Shown: positions 17,781-27,215 of the stretch, one piece after another
How the letters are laid out: each line of letters begins with the position of its first letter
Position numbering within the stretch: the first letter of the stretch is position 1
NCBI RefSeq assembly: GCF_051195215.1
Contig: NZ_JBNAZM010000010.1
Span: 1-64,000 of the forward strand
Source: Arhodomonas sp051195215
GTDB taxonomy: Bacteria > Pseudomonadota > Gammaproteobacteria > Nitrococcales > Nitrococcaceae
Reading direction: 5' to 3'
Length of the DNA stretch: 64,000 nt
Program-made: the position numbers and the translations under genes
Notes under the pieces: generated by a model
What the model saw: only the letters and a program-made list of their open reading frames with translations
Told to the model about the DNA's origin: nothing
Database searches by the model: none

Positions 17781-18878
17781 CTAAGCGGCGTCGAGGTAGT
17801 GCGCCAGGGTAGTCTCCAAGCTCGCTTCCGCGAAGTTATCCGTCACCACGGCGTTGCCGATGCCTTCGAGAAGCACCAGGCGTAGCCGCCCTTGTTTTGC
17901 CTTCTTGTCGACGGCCATCAGGCTTCGGAAACGTTCCGGTGGGATGGCGGGCGGCCTCGTTGGCAGGCCGGTGGCCTCCAGCAGTCCGCGGATTCTCTCG
18001 AACGCAGTTTGCGCCATCCAGCCCTGCCGTACGGACATCCACGCCGCCATGCACATGCCCGCGGCGACGGCCTCACCGTGGAGCCACTCGCTGTAGCCGG
18101 TAGCGGTTTCGATCGCGTGGCCGAACGTGTGGCCAAGGTTGAGCAGCGCGCGCTGACCCGATTCGCGTTCGTCGGCGGCGACCACACGGGCCTTGTCGCG
18201 GCAGGACTGCTCGATGACATGGGCAAGGGCTTCGGGGTTGCGCGCGAGCACGTCGTCGAGATGACGTTCGAGCCACTGAAAGAACGCGTAGTCCTGAATG
18301 ACGCCGTACTTCACCACTTCGGCCAGGCCCGCACGAAATTCACGGTCGGGCAGGGTGTCGAGGGTGCGCGTGTCCGCGAGCACGAGCCGTGGTTGGTGGA
18401 AGGCGCCGATCATGTTCTTGCCCTGTGGGTGGTTCACGCCGGTCTTCCCGCCCACCGAGGAGTCCACCATCGCCAGCAGCGTCGTGGGTACCTGGATGTA
18501 GCTCACGCCGCGCTGATAGGTGGCCGCCGCGAAGCCGGTGATGTCGCCGATCACGCCGCCGCCTAGTGCGATCAGGGTGCAGCTGCGGTCGAAGCGCGCC
18601 TCGATCAGGTGGTCGTAGATGCGTTCGAGGGTCGCCACGCTCTTGAAACGCTCACCGTCCGGCAGAGTCAGTGTCTCGACGTGCCGCTCGCCCAGGGCAT
18701 GGAGGAGCCTGTCCAGGTGGAGTGGGGCGACGGTCTCGTTGGTGACTACCAGGACCTGGTCGCCGGCGAGGTGGCGAGGAAGCAGATCGGAGCTCAGGAC
18801 GTCCGCACCGATGGCGATGGAGTAGCTCCGTTCTGATAGGTCGACTTGGACGGTCCGGGAGACAGGGTTCTCGGTCAC
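17781..18878 (-). CDS. aroB: 3-dehydroquinate synthase
   Basis: Converts DAHP to 3-dehydroquinate, the second step of the shikimate pathway, using NAD and a divalent metal. The 365-residue length is typical. The NAD-binding GGGVIGDITGF is at about 106-116 and GGKTGVNH at 143-150. The metal ligands are Glu187 (LAEVVKYG), His250 (NLGHTFGH) and His267 (LHGEA). Its start overlaps the aroK stop by 4 nt, so the two shikimate genes are translationally coupled. Confidence 0.95.
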   Translation of the reverse strand: MTENPVSRTVQVDLSERSYSIAIGADVLSSDLLPRHLAGDQVLVVTNETVAPLHLDRLLHALGERHVETLTLPDGERFKSVATLERIYDHLIEARFDRSCTLIALGGGVIGDITGFAAATYQRGVSYIQVPTTLLAMVDSSVGGKTGVNHPQGKNMIGAFHQPRLVLADTRTLDTLPDREFRAGLAEVVKYGVIQDYAFFQWLERHLDDVLARNPEALAHVIEQSCRDKARVVAADERESGQRALLNLGHTFGHAIETATGYSEWLHGEAVAAGMCMAAWMSVRQGWMAQTAFERIRGLLEATGLPTRPPAIPPERFRSLMAVDKKAKQGRLRLVLLEGIGNAVVTDNFAEASLETTLAHYLDAA

Positions 18879-19399
18879 GGCGCGATCTCTTCCAGCTTGC
18901 GTAGGATCTCGTCAACGACAGCATCCATGGCGTCGTCGTCGGTGTCCACTGTCAGGTCGGCAGTGGCCTCATACAGGGCTGCACGCTCATCCATGAGGGA
19001 TCGCAGCCGGCCCTTCGGATCGTCGGTGCGCAGCAGCGGCCGGTCGCTGTCGCGTACCCGGGCGAACTGGGTGTCGAGACTTACTCGCAGGTAGACCACT
19101 TGACCGCGACTGCCCAGCAGTCGACGGTTGGATTCGGATACGACAGCACCGCCGCCAGTTGCCAGCACGGTGCCCGGACGTTGCGAGAGCTCGGTGAGCA
19201 GTTTCGCTTCCCGCTCGCGAAAGCCCGACTCGCCTTCGACGTCGAAGATCCGCGGGATGTCCACGCCTGTACGCGCCTCGAGCTCGTCGTCGCAGTCGAT
19301 GAATTCCCGCTCCAGTCGCCGTGCCAGTCGCCGGCCGATCGTGCTCTTGCCGGCGCCCATGGGGCCGATGAGAAAGATGGGTGTGTCTTGCCTGTGCAT
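18875..19399 (-). CDS. aroK: Shikimate kinase
   Basis: Phosphorylates shikimate at the 3-hydroxyl with ATP. The 174-residue protein has a P-loop GPMGAGKST at 12-20 and the shikimate-binding DCDDELE. The substrate-binding Arg in GFREREAKLL and the lid DSDRPLL are also present. A TTG at 19408 would add three residues; the ATG at 19399 is preferred, though neither has a strong ribosome site. A terminator separates it from the upstream pil operon. Confidence 0.93.
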   Translation of the reverse strand: MHRQDTPIFLIGPMGAGKSTIGRRLARRLEREFIDCDDELEARTGVDIPRIFDVEGESGFREREAKLLTELSQRPGTVLATGGGAVVSESNRRLLGSRGQVVYLRVSLDTQFARVRDSDRPLLRTDDPKGRLRSLMDERAALYEATADLTVDTDDDAMDAVVDEILRKLEEIAP

Positions 19400-19487
19400 G
19401 GGCGTCAAGGATGTGGGTTGTTAAGGCAGGCTGCAACTGTTGGAGCAACACCGGTTGGTGCTGGCAGCGCTGACGGGGCCCATAACG

Positions 19488-19511
19488 AAAAAGGGGCGCC
19501 ATGCGCCCCTT
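19488..19511 (-). terminator. Rho-independent terminator after pilQ
   Basis: Read on the minus strand, AAGGGGCGC (19511-19503) pairs with GCGCCCCTT (19499-19491) around a 3-nt loop. The stem runs straight into TTTTT. It lies 26 nt after the pilQ stop, so the pil operon ends here and aroK needs its own promoter or readthrough. Confidence 0.85.
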
Positions 19512-19536
19512 CGTGATCGCGATTGTGTCGTTTCAA

Positions 19537-21702
19537 TTAGCGTAGCGAGAGCGACTCTTCGAGAATCTTCGGCGTGACGAAGATCAGCAGCTCGCGGTTG
19601 TTGTCGACGGTGGTGCGCTTGCGGAACAGGTGACCCAGCACGGGCAGTTCACCGAAGAACGGGACCCGTGTGACGTCATTGCGCTTGTTACGCTCATACA
19701 CGCCGCCGAGCACGACCGTCTCACCGTTGTCCACCAGCACTTGAGTGCCCACCGCCTGGGTGTCAATCGCCGGGCCCGCGTCGGTATCCTCGCCGCGGCT
19801 GTCCTTCGACACTTCCAGATCCAGAAGGACGCGGTCGTCCGGCGTAATTTGCGGTGTGACGGTCAGCCCGAGAACGGCCTCCTTGAACTGAACGCTCGTG
19901 CCTTGCTCGGAGACCGTCTCGTACGGAATCTCCTCGCCTTGCTTAATGAATGCCTCGCGCTGATTGGCGGTGATCACTTTCGGCGAGGAAATGATTTCCC
20001 CTCGGCCTTCGTTCTCCATGGCGGAAAGCTCCAGCTGGAGCAGGTAGCTTCCGATTTTGCCAACCGCCAAGCCCAATTGACCGGCAGCGCCGGCGGCAGG
20101 CAGGTCGACGATAAGCCCTTCGTTACCGCTGTCCGCCTCAACCTCGAAGGCGGTGGTGCCGCCAAAGTTGGTATCCCCGGGCTTCGTGCCACCGATGACG
20201 ATGCCCTGATCGCCAAGTTCGCCCTGGCGGCTATAACCGAACTGTACGCCGAGCTCATTAGTGAAGTTGTCGTCGGCGATGACGACCCGGGACTCGATTA
20301 GAACCTGCCTAACCGGGATGTCCAGTGTCGAAACCAGCTCTCTAATGGCCGTCAGGTTGGTGGCCGTATCCTGAACGATCAGCGTGTTCGTACGTTCGTC
20401 AATGGAGACGCTGCCCCGGTCGGAGAGGAGTGACTGACTGTTCTCCCCTTCGCCGCCACGAATCAGCTTTGCGAGCGTCGCCGCTTTAGCGTAGCTAACC
20501 TCGATGAACTCCGAACGCAGCGGCGCTAGTTGCTTCTGCTGCTGGCGGGCTTCAGCCTCGATGCGCTCACGATTCGCGATCTCCTCTGCTGGCGCGATCC
20601 AGAGCACGTTGTTGGTTCGCCGCTTGTCCAGTCCTTTCGCCTGCAGGATGATGTCCAGCGCCTGGTCCCAGGGCACGTCATCCAGGCGCAAGGTAATGTT
20701 GCCGCTGACGCTGTCGCTGACCACCATGTTGAGGCCTGTGAAGTCGGCGAGAAGCTGCAGGACCGATCGCACCTCGATGTCCTGGAAGTTGAGAGAGAGC
20801 TTCTCTCCTGTATAGCGCTTCTTATCGCGCGCCCTCTTTTGGTCTTCTTCCCTGGAGAAGGGCTTGATTTCTATTGTGAACGACTCGTCAGTTTGGTAGG
20901 CGATTTGCTCGAATTCGGTGTTCGTCAGAATGGTTACGCGCGTGCCATCGCCCTTCGAGCGAGTCTCGACAGCTGAAACCGGGGTCGCGAAGTCGGTTAC
21001 ATCGAGACGACGAAGGAGGCGCTCAGGGGCCCGGGCGCCAACGAAGTCAGCTACGACCCGGTCGCCTTCGCGTCGCACGTCCACGGGAATACTCGGGTCG
21101 CTGAGATCGGTGGTTATGCGTCCGGCGCCGTTCTCGGTGCGCTCGAAGTCGACCTTCTCGATCGCGGCTCCGCTTGGAGCTTTCCCTGTCTTCCGGGTGC
21201 TAGAGCCTGACGTCGACGCGGCGCGAGTGCTGCTCTTGGAGGGCTCTGCCTTCATGCCCGGAGCCGCTAGCAGCACACGGATGTTGTTGCCATCGGCGGA
21301 CACTTCGTAAGGGACCATTGTGGAGAGCCGGATGACTGCGCGAGTGCGGTCTCCGGCTTCCGCCGTAGCCACGCTCTCGACCGCACCTACGCCTATTTCC
21401 ATACGGCGCCGCTTCATGCGGTTGCTTACCCCCGAGAAGTCCAGCGCCACCCGCGCAGGTTCCATCGTCTTGAAGCTGCTCGGCGATTCGGCGGGCTCGT
21501 CCAGCGTGAATGTTACCTGCACCCGGTTGCCGGAAAGGCTTGCGTAGTCCATTGCCGTGAGGTTGGCCGCCAGACTACCGGCAGCAGGCAGACAACTGAG
21601 TGCTACGGTGAGGAGCGCGCGACGAACGTGGGCTGACCACGTTGCGCTCTTGGGATTGCGAGAGGCAGCCGCCTGACTGCGGATCGACCTTGGTCTTGTC
21701 AT
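19537..21702 (-). CDS. pilQ: Type IV pilus secretin
   Basis: Outer-membrane secretin through which type IV pili leave the cell. The 721-residue protein begins with a signal peptide (cleavage near residue 46, SLA-ANL). Two AMIN-like regions follow (about 47-145 and 180-280) that bind peptidoglycan. A secretin/TonB short N-terminal (STN) domain at about 301-357 comes next, then the NolW-like repeat and the secretin barrel, which ends in the FVTPKIL signature. A Ser/Thr/Lys-rich linker lies at about 152-180. The ATG at 21702 fits a normal signal peptide; the frame's longer upstream part overlaps pilP and is rejected. Confidence 0.95.
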   Translation of the reverse strand: MTRPRSIRSQAAASRNPKSATWSAHVRRALLTVALSCLPAAGSLAANLTAMDYASLSGNRVQVTFTLDEPAESPSSFKTMEPARVALDFSGVSNRMKRRRMEIGVGAVESVATAEAGDRTRAVIRLSTMVPYEVSADGNNIRVLLAAPGMKAEPSKSSTRAASTSGSSTRKTGKAPSGAAIEKVDFERTENGAGRITTDLSDPSIPVDVRREGDRVVADFVGARAPERLLRRLDVTDFATPVSAVETRSKGDGTRVTILTNTEFEQIAYQTDESFTIEIKPFSREEDQKRARDKKRYTGEKLSLNFQDIEVRSVLQLLADFTGLNMVVSDSVSGNITLRLDDVPWDQALDIILQAKGLDKRRTNNVLWIAPAEEIANRERIEAEARQQQKQLAPLRSEFIEVSYAKAATLAKLIRGGEGENSQSLLSDRGSVSIDERTNTLIVQDTATNLTAIRELVSTLDIPVRQVLIESRVVIADDNFTNELGVQFGYSRQGELGDQGIVIGGTKPGDTNFGGTTAFEVEADSGNEGLIVDLPAAGAAGQLGLAVGKIGSYLLQLELSAMENEGRGEIISSPKVITANQREAFIKQGEEIPYETVSEQGTSVQFKEAVLGLTVTPQITPDDRVLLDLEVSKDSRGEDTDAGPAIDTQAVGTQVLVDNGETVVLGGVYERNKRNDVTRVPFFGELPVLGHLFRKRTTVDNNRELLIFVTPKILEESLSLR

Positions 21703-21722
21703 TGTGTTGAGCTCCCCAGAAA

Positions 21723-22262
21723 TCAGTCCTTTAGTGCCAGCTCCGCCTGGCGTTCCTTCCAGCCGCCATTGCCTTGCGGTGTGAGCTCGCGCAACTCGAT
21801 TGCCGTTGGTGTGATGGCGGTGATTCGCCCGTAGTTCTGTCCCAGGTAATTGCCGGACTGCACGCGATGAATCGTCCCATCGGGCGCTTGTACAAGGCCC
21901 CACTCCTGGCCATTTCGACCGATCGTGCCCACATAGGTCAGGGCGTCCAGTGGGAAGGCCTCAAGTGCTTCTTTCGGGCGCGCTCGGTCGGGGCTGGGAC
22001 CCGAGGCAACCTGTTGGGTATCGGGCTCCGGTTCCGCGAAGGACAGCTGTCGGAACGGATTGCGCAGCGGCTGCTCTGGATAGGTGTAGCTTTCAAAGGG
22101 CTGCATTTGTGGGATGGGGTCGACGTTTCCACCCGGGCGCTGTTTCACTTGCGCGATATACTGGCGAAGTTCGCTCATGTCGTCTCCACATCCTGAGAGC
22201 ATCAGGCTGGCGAACGTGAGCAACGAGACCAGGCGAAGGGCGCGCGCTGGGATTCGCGTCAT
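21723..22262 (-). CDS. pilP: Type IV pilus assembly lipoprotein
   Basis: Periplasmic lipoprotein that links the PilN-PilO inner-membrane platform to the PilQ secretin. The 179-residue protein has a signal peptide with lipobox LSGC (Cys25). A proline-rich flexible stretch (about 45-95) and the C-terminal beta domain with YVGTIGRNGQEWGLV follow. The start overlaps pilO by 4 nt, and the stop is 20 nt before pilQ, which has a GGGGAGCTC upstream. Confidence 0.93.
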   Translation of the reverse strand: MTRIPARALRLVSLLTFASLMLSGCGDDMSELRQYIAQVKQRPGGNVDPIPQMQPFESYTYPEQPLRNPFRQLSFAEPEPDTQQVASGPSPDRARPKEALEAFPLDALTYVGTIGRNGQEWGLVQAPDGTIHRVQSGNYLGQNYGRITAITPTAIELRELTPQGNGGWKERQAELALKD

Positions 22263-22861
22263 TGCTCACCCTCCTCGTCGAGATACCAGTAGGTGCGAGC
22301 GGTGAGCTCCATCGCCAGGATCGGTCCGTTCTCGGAGTCGTTCCTGTTGGCCTCTATGCCGACGTCATGAAGGGTGACGATTCTGGGAAGATTGGCTACA
22401 CCACTGACGAACTGGGCGAATTCGTGGTAAGTGCCACGAACCCGGATGCTAACCGGAAGCTCGGCATAGAATTCTTGTTGCACTGGCGACTGTGGCTTGA
22501 ACAGGTCGAATTCGAGGCCGCTGCTAAGCCCGGTCTGCGAGATGTCCACGAGCAATCTTGCCACTTCGGCCCGGCTGGGAAGCTGTCGGAGCATTTCGCC
22601 GAACGATTCGCGCATGGTCGCAAGCTGCTCTTTGTAAACCTCGAGATTGGCAGCGCGTTTCTGCTTGGTTTCGAAGTCCTGTCGAAGGCCCTGCTCTTGG
22701 GCCTGTGCCTGCTTCAACTGCTGTTGCTGATCCTGCCAGTCGAAATACCAGCCCGCGCCGACGGCGAGCGCGATAACGACTGCGGCCGCAATCGCCTTGG
22801 CGCCTGCCGGCCAGCTACCGGGGTCATTGAAGTCGAGGTTTCGGTAGCGCTCAAAGTTCAT
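22259..22861 (-). CDS. pilO: Type IV pilus alignment protein
   Basis: Bitopic inner-membrane protein that pairs with PilN. The 200-residue protein has a short cytoplasmic N-terminus, one membrane segment at about 27-45 (AIAAAVVIALAVGAGWYF) and a coiled coil rich in Gln and Lys at about 47-85. The periplasmic ferredoxin-like fold follows. The DFNDPGSWP N-terminus is characteristic. It overlaps both pilN and pilP by 4 nt. Confidence 0.92.
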   Translation of the reverse strand: MNFERYRNLDFNDPGSWPAGAKAIAAAVVIALAVGAGWYFDWQDQQQQLKQAQAQEQGLRQDFETKQKRAANLEVYKEQLATMRESFGEMLRQLPSRAEVARLLVDISQTGLSSGLEFDLFKPQSPVQQEFYAELPVSIRVRGTYHEFAQFVSGVANLPRIVTLHDVGIEANRNDSENGPILAMELTARTYWYLDEEGEQ

Positions 22862-23442
22862 CCGGCGCCCTCCGACTCGTCCCCATTCTCAGTGGTGTTC
22901 GGCGGGGTCTGCTGAACGGTAAGTGTGAAGTCGCTGACCCGGTGTCCGTTTCGGTCCCGGACTTCTATAACGGTGAGGTCCGGATCCTGAAGCCATGGTG
23001 AACCTTCCAGGTTCTCCATGTAGCTGGAAACACGAGCATTTGATTCGGCGACGCCCGTTATCGTGATGTCGTCGCCCTTCTCGCGGAGGGTGCTCAGGTA
23101 TAGCCCTTGGGGGAGAGTGGCGACGAACTGCTGGAACAGGTGGACGATCTGCGGGCGCCCCTGCTGGAGCTCCTGGATCACGTTCATGCGCGCTATCAGC
23201 CGTTCCTTGGTTTCTTCCAGCTCGCGGATCTTGACGATTTGCCGGTCGAGTTTGGCGATCTCCTGGCGCAGCAGATCATTGCGGCGTTCCTGGTAGTCGA
23301 TACGTCCGGCGAGGTGGGTATGTACGGCGAACCAGATGCCGGCGCCAATCGCGGCGGCGATACCGAGCATGACGTAGAACTCGCGCTCGCGCCGCTTCCT
23401 GGCCGCTTCCCGCCATGGCAGCAGATTGATCTTGGTGCTCAT
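22858..23442 (-). CDS. pilN: Type IV pilus assembly protein
   Basis: Inner-membrane partner of PilO. The 194-residue protein starts MSTKINLLPWREAARKRR, and this INLLPWRE stretch is the conserved peptide that binds the groove of PilM. One membrane segment (about 22-42) and a coiled coil (about 50-85) precede the periplasmic fold. The ATG at 23442 is chosen because the INLLPWR motif lies at the extreme N-terminus in the family; the ten residues encoded upstream overlap pilM. Confidence 0.93.
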   Translation of the reverse strand: MSTKINLLPWREAARKRREREFYVMLGIAAAIGAGIWFAVHTHLAGRIDYQERRNDLLRQEIAKLDRQIVKIRELEETKERLIARMNVIQELQQGRPQIVHLFQQFVATLPQGLYLSTLREKGDDITITGVAESNARVSSYMENLEGSPWLQDPDLTVIEVRDRNGHRVSDFTLTVQQTPPNTTENGDESEGAG

Positions 23443-23443
23443 A

Positions 23444-24505
23444 TCAGTCGAAGCTCCGCATCGCCAGGCCACAGGCGATCAGCATCGCGGGGGCGTCCTC
23501 GTTGAGCTCCTCGGCGCGGACACGCGAGGCAGTCGCCATTTCCGCGCACGGGTTCGCGATGCGTGTCGGTATGCCGGCGGCCTCTTCGATCTCGGCGGCT
23601 GCACCCGGGACGTTCGCGCAGCCACCGGCGAGCAGCACGGCATCGACGCCGCTGTGCTGACCGGCGCCGTAGAAGAATTGCAGTGATCGGGCGACCTGCT
23701 GCGCCATGGCCTCGCGGAACGGTGCCAGGACTTCGGGTTCGTAGTCATCCGGCAGCCCGCCGCGGCGTTTGGCGCGTCCGGCTTCCTCCCAGCTCATGCC
23801 GTAGCGGCGCATGATTTCCTCGGTGAGCTGGCGGCCGCCGAAGACCTGGTCGCGCGTGTAGCCGATGCGGTCGTTCTCAAGAACCGTGAGCGTGGACATC
23901 GTCGCGCCGATATCCATCACGGCGATGACCTTGTTATCCCCGTTCCCGCGCTCCGGTGCCATGAGGTCGCAGGCGTGCTCGACGGCGAAGCTCTCGACAT
24001 CGACAACACGTGGCTTGATGCCGGCCGCCTCGAGCACGTCGACGCGCAACTCCACGTTCTCGCTGCGTGAGGCCACCAGCAGCACGTCGATCTCGTCGCC
24101 GCTGCCGTGACGAGCAGGACCCAGGACCTGGAAATCGAGGTTGACTTCGGAAAGCGGGAAGGGGACGTACTGCTCGGCCTGAAGCCCGACTTGGGCTTCG
24201 ATGTCGCTTTCGCTGAGGCCACCGGACAGGGTCAGGACTCGGCTGATGGCGGACGAACCCGGGACGGCCACCGCGGCTTCGCGCAGCTTGGTGCGCGAGC
24301 GCTTGACTGCGCTCTGAAGCGCCTTGGTGACGGCGTCCATGTCGGTGATGTTCTTCTCCACCACCGCGTTCTGCGGTAGGGGTTCCACCGCATAACTTTC
24401 GACGCGATAGCGGCCGCCCTGCCGACTCAGCTCCACGACCTTGACAGCGGTCGAGCTGATGTCCACCCCCAGCAGTGGCGTTGCCTTCTTCCTGAAGAGT
24501 GCCAC
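23444..24505 (-). CDS. pilM: Type IV pilus actin-like ATPase
   Basis: Cytoplasmic actin-like protein that binds the PilN tail and organises the alignment complex. The 353 residues show the actin-family nucleotide-binding motifs: LLGVDISSTAVKVVEL at the N-terminus, VMDIGATMSTLTV in the middle and LLAGGCANVPG near the C-terminus. An ATG at 24529 exists but lacks a ribosome site. The GTG at 24505 has AAGGA 7 nt upstream and gives the family's usual short N-terminus, so I prefer it. It is the first gene of pilMNOPQ and is divergent from ponA. Confidence 0.9.
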   Translation of the reverse strand: MALFRKKATPLLGVDISSTAVKVVELSRQGGRYRVESYAVEPLPQNAVVEKNITDMDAVTKALQSAVKRSRTKLREAAVAVPGSSAISRVLTLSGGLSESDIEAQVGLQAEQYVPFPLSEVNLDFQVLGPARHGSGDEIDVLLVASRSENVELRVDVLEAAGIKPRVVDVESFAVEHACDLMAPERGNGDNKVIAVMDIGATMSTLTVLENDRIGYTRDQVFGGRQLTEEIMRRYGMSWEEAGRAKRRGGLPDDYEPEVLAPFREAMAQQVARSLQFFYGAGQHSGVDAVLLAGGCANVPGAAAEIEEAAGIPTRIANPCAEMATASRVRAEELNEDAPAMLIACGLAMRSFD

Positions 24506-24653
24506 GGTTTTTCCTTGTTGATTTATCATTTAGAAGAAGTTTATCCGGGCGTCATTCAACCCCAGGGCACAGGCAAGATCAAGACGTGATCGACTAGCTT
24601 GTGAACCAGTGGTCGCTTGCTCGCTTCGGCGACGGGCGTGCCCATGCCGATGG

Positions 24654-24659
24654 TATACT
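24654..24659 (+). promoter_or_regulatory. Candidate -10 box upstream of ponA
   Basis: TATACT lies 50 nt before the ponA ATG in the divergent pilM-ponA gap and matches the sigma-70 -10 consensus closely. No good -35 is found 16-18 nt upstream. The call rests on the -10 alone. Confidence 0.4.
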
Positions 24660-24708
24660 GCCGGGCCGTTGCTGCGGGCTTGTCCTTACCGCCGATCGAC
24701 GTGGACTT

Positions 24709-27177
24709 ATGAAACGATTGTTGCGCGCGCTCGTGTACGGCCTCGCATCGCTCGCTGCCCTGGGGTTCGTGGCGGTGCTGGCGCTGGCACTGGGCTACTA
24801 TCTTCTTGCACCGGGGCTGCCGCCCGTCGAGCGGCTGCGTGAGGTCGATTTCCAGGAGCCGTTGCGCGTGTATACCCGCGACCGCCGGCTTATCGCCGAG
24901 TTCGGGAGCCAGCGCCGGATCCCTCTGCACTACGAACAGTTCCCCTCGCGCGTGGTGGACGCCTTTATGGCGGCTGAGGACCAGCGTTTCTTCGAGCACC
25001 CCGGGGTCGATTATCAGGGTCTGATGCGCGCGGTGTGGTATCTCGTGCGTACAGGTGAGAAAGGGCCGGGCGGTAGCACCATCACGATGCAGGTGGCAAG
25101 GAATTTCTTCCTTTCCCCCGAGCAGACGTACATCCGCAAGGCGCGGGAGATCCTGCTCGCCCTGGAGATAGAGCGATTGCTCTCCAAGGAGGAGATCATG
25201 GAGCTCTATCTCAACAAGATCTATCTGGGCGAGGGCGCATACGGTGTCGCTGCGGCGGCGCGCATCTATTACGGACGCAGTCTGGATGAGCTCGATCTGG
25301 CGCAGACCGCGATGATCGCCGGGCTGCCGAAGGCACCGTCGGCATGGAATCCGGTGGCCAATCCCGGGCGTGCCGTCGAACGCCGCAACTATGTCCTGCG
25401 CCGTATGTTCGAGATGGAGATGATCGACAGCGATACCTATGCGCAGGCGCGGCAAGCACCGATTACCGCCGAGGTTCACCGTGTGCGCCCGGAAGTCGAT
25501 GCCCCGTACGTGGCGGAGACCGTGCGCCAGCGTCTGGTTGCGCGCTTCGGCAAGGAGGTCGTCTACACGGAGGGGTACCGCGTGTACACCACGATCGACG
25601 GTGCGCGGCAGAAGGCCGCCAGGGCGGCGTTGCAGCAGGGACTGCATGCTTACGACGAGCGTCACGGCTGGCGTGGCCCCGTGGATCATCTCGACGTCGG
25701 TGACGAGCCGGACGCCAGTGCAATGCTGGCGCGCTTGGGCGACTACGAGCAGGTGAGTGGCCTGATCAATGCGGCAGTCGTGAAGGTCGACGACGAAGGT
25801 GCCACCTTGCTATCTGTTGCCCGGGGTGAGCCATGGCGCTTGCCGTTTTCGGCCATGCAATGGGCCAAGCCTTTCCGGACGCGGGACGTCGTGGGGCCGG
25901 CGCCGGACAGCCCATCGGACGTGTTGTCCGTCGGCGACATCGTGCGTGTACGTGAGACCCCGGATGGCCCGCGGCTGGCGCAGATTCCGGAGCCTCAGGG
26001 GGCGCTGGTGTCGTTGTCGCCGCACGATGGCGCGGTCGAGGCGCTGGTCGGGGGCTACGATTTCGGGTTGTCCAATTTCAATCGCGTCCTGCAGGCCGAG
26101 CGCCAGCCCGGGTCTGCATTCAAGCCATTCGTTTATTCGGCAGCCCTGGAGAACGGGTTCACGCCGGCGACGATCGTCAACGACGCGCCGGTGGTCTTTC
26201 ACGATCCATCACTGGAGGCTACCTGGCGGCCCCAGAACTACAGTCAGCGCTTCTTCGGCCCCACGCGATTGCGCAAGGCACTGATTCATTCACGTAATCT
26301 CGTATCGATCCGCGTGCTTCGGCGCGTCGGCGTGCAGCCGACGATCGACCATATCGCCGGCTTCGGATTCCAGCGCGACAGTCTCCCCAGGAATCTATCG
26401 CTCTCCCTGGGGACGGCGAGCGTGACACCCATGCAGCTTGCGCGGGGATATTCCGTGTTCGCCAATGGCGGCCACCTCGTGGCGCCCTATCTGATCGAGC
26501 GGGTGGAGAATGACCTCGGCGAGGTCATATACGAGCCCGTGCATTACCGTGTGTGTGAACCGACGTGTGACGCCAATGACGATGATGTTGCAGCGGGAGC
26601 CGCTGGCCTCGACAGCGGAGGCCTCGATCTGCTGCCCGGAGCGGTGTCGCCGGCGTTGGCGGAAACCGCGAGCGTACTGCCCGCGCCGCGCGTGCTCCCG
26701 GCCGACAACGCCTGGTTGATGGGCAGTATGTTGCGTGATGTGGTGCGTCATGGCACCGGTCGAAAGGCCATGCAGCTCGGTCGCAACGATCTCGCCGGGA
26801 AGACGGGGACGACCAACGATCAGGTGGATGCCTGGTTCTCGGGCTTCAATGGGGAGCTGGTGACGACTGCATGGGTTGGCTTCGACCGCCTGCAGCCGCT
26901 CGGTCGTGCCGAGACGGGAGGGCGAGCCGCGCTGCCCATATGGGTGGATTACATGGACGATGCGCTCGATGGTGTGCCGGAGTCGGTTCCGGATCGGCCG
27001 GCCGGGCTCGTGAGTGTGCGTATCGATCGCGAGACAGGGTTGCGGAGCGACGGTGACGGCAACAGCATGGTCGAGACGTTCCGGGCCGGTCACGTCCCTG
27101 AGCGAGGGGCGGCGGGTGCGAACGGAACCTACGGTAGTGGTGGGGCCGGTGCTGAAGACGGCGGCACCCTGTTCTGA
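24709..27177 (+). CDS. ponA: Penicillin-binding protein 1A (glycosyltransferase/transpeptidase)
   Basis: Bifunctional class A PBP that polymerises and cross-links peptidoglycan. The 822-residue protein has an N-terminal membrane anchor (about 9-33) and a GT51 domain with catalytic Glu90 in AAEDQRFFEHPG. The transpeptidase domain has the active-site Ser469 in SAFK, SRN around 530, and the KTG at 698-700. An OB-like insertion lies between the two catalytic domains. Residues 620-665 form an acidic, Ala/Gly-rich insertion just ahead of the last motifs. The ATG at 24709 gives the usual anchor. The frame upstream to 24601 has no family likeness. Confidence 0.95.
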   Translation: MKRLLRALVYGLASLAALGFVAVLALALGYYLLAPGLPPVERLREVDFQEPLRVYTRDRRLIAEFGSQRRIPLHYEQFPSRVVDAFMAAEDQRFFEHPGVDYQGLMRAVWYLVRTGEKGPGGSTITMQVARNFFLSPEQTYIRKAREILLALEIERLLSKEEIMELYLNKIYLGEGAYGVAAAARIYYGRSLDELDLAQTAMIAGLPKAPSAWNPVANPGRAVERRNYVLRRMFEMEMIDSDTYAQARQAPITAEVHRVRPEVDAPYVAETVRQRLVARFGKEVVYTEGYRVYTTIDGARQKAARAALQQGLHAYDERHGWRGPVDHLDVGDEPDASAMLARLGDYEQVSGLINAAVVKVDDEGATLLSVARGEPWRLPFSAMQWAKPFRTRDVVGPAPDSPSDVLSVGDIVRVRETPDGPRLAQIPEPQGALVSLSPHDGAVEALVGGYDFGLSNFNRVLQAERQPGSAFKPFVYSAALENGFTPATIVNDAPVVFHDPSLEATWRPQNYSQRFFGPTRLRKALIHSRNLVSIRVLRRVGVQPTIDHIAGFGFQRDSLPRNLSLSLGTASVTPMQLARGYSVFANGGHLVAPYLIERVENDLGEVIYEPVHYRVCEPTCDANDDDVAAGAAGLDSGGLDLLPGAVSPALAETASVLPAPRVLPADNAWLMGSMLRDVVRHGTGRKAMQLGRNDLAGKTGTTNDQVDAWFSGFNGELVTTAWVGFDRLQPLGRAETGGRAALPIWVDYMDDALDGVPESVPDRPAGLVSVRIDRETGLRSDGDGNSMVETFRAGHVPERGAAGANGTYGSGGAGAEDGGTLF

Positions 27178-27215
27178 AGGTGTTCCGGCTTCAGGCCACG
27201 AGGGGAGGAGAGGCC

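Noticed and set aside
24556..25689. Long minus-strand open frame opposite ponA
   Set aside because: It mirrors ponA codons in a GC-rich genome, has no recognisable domain or ribosome site, and ponA is certain.
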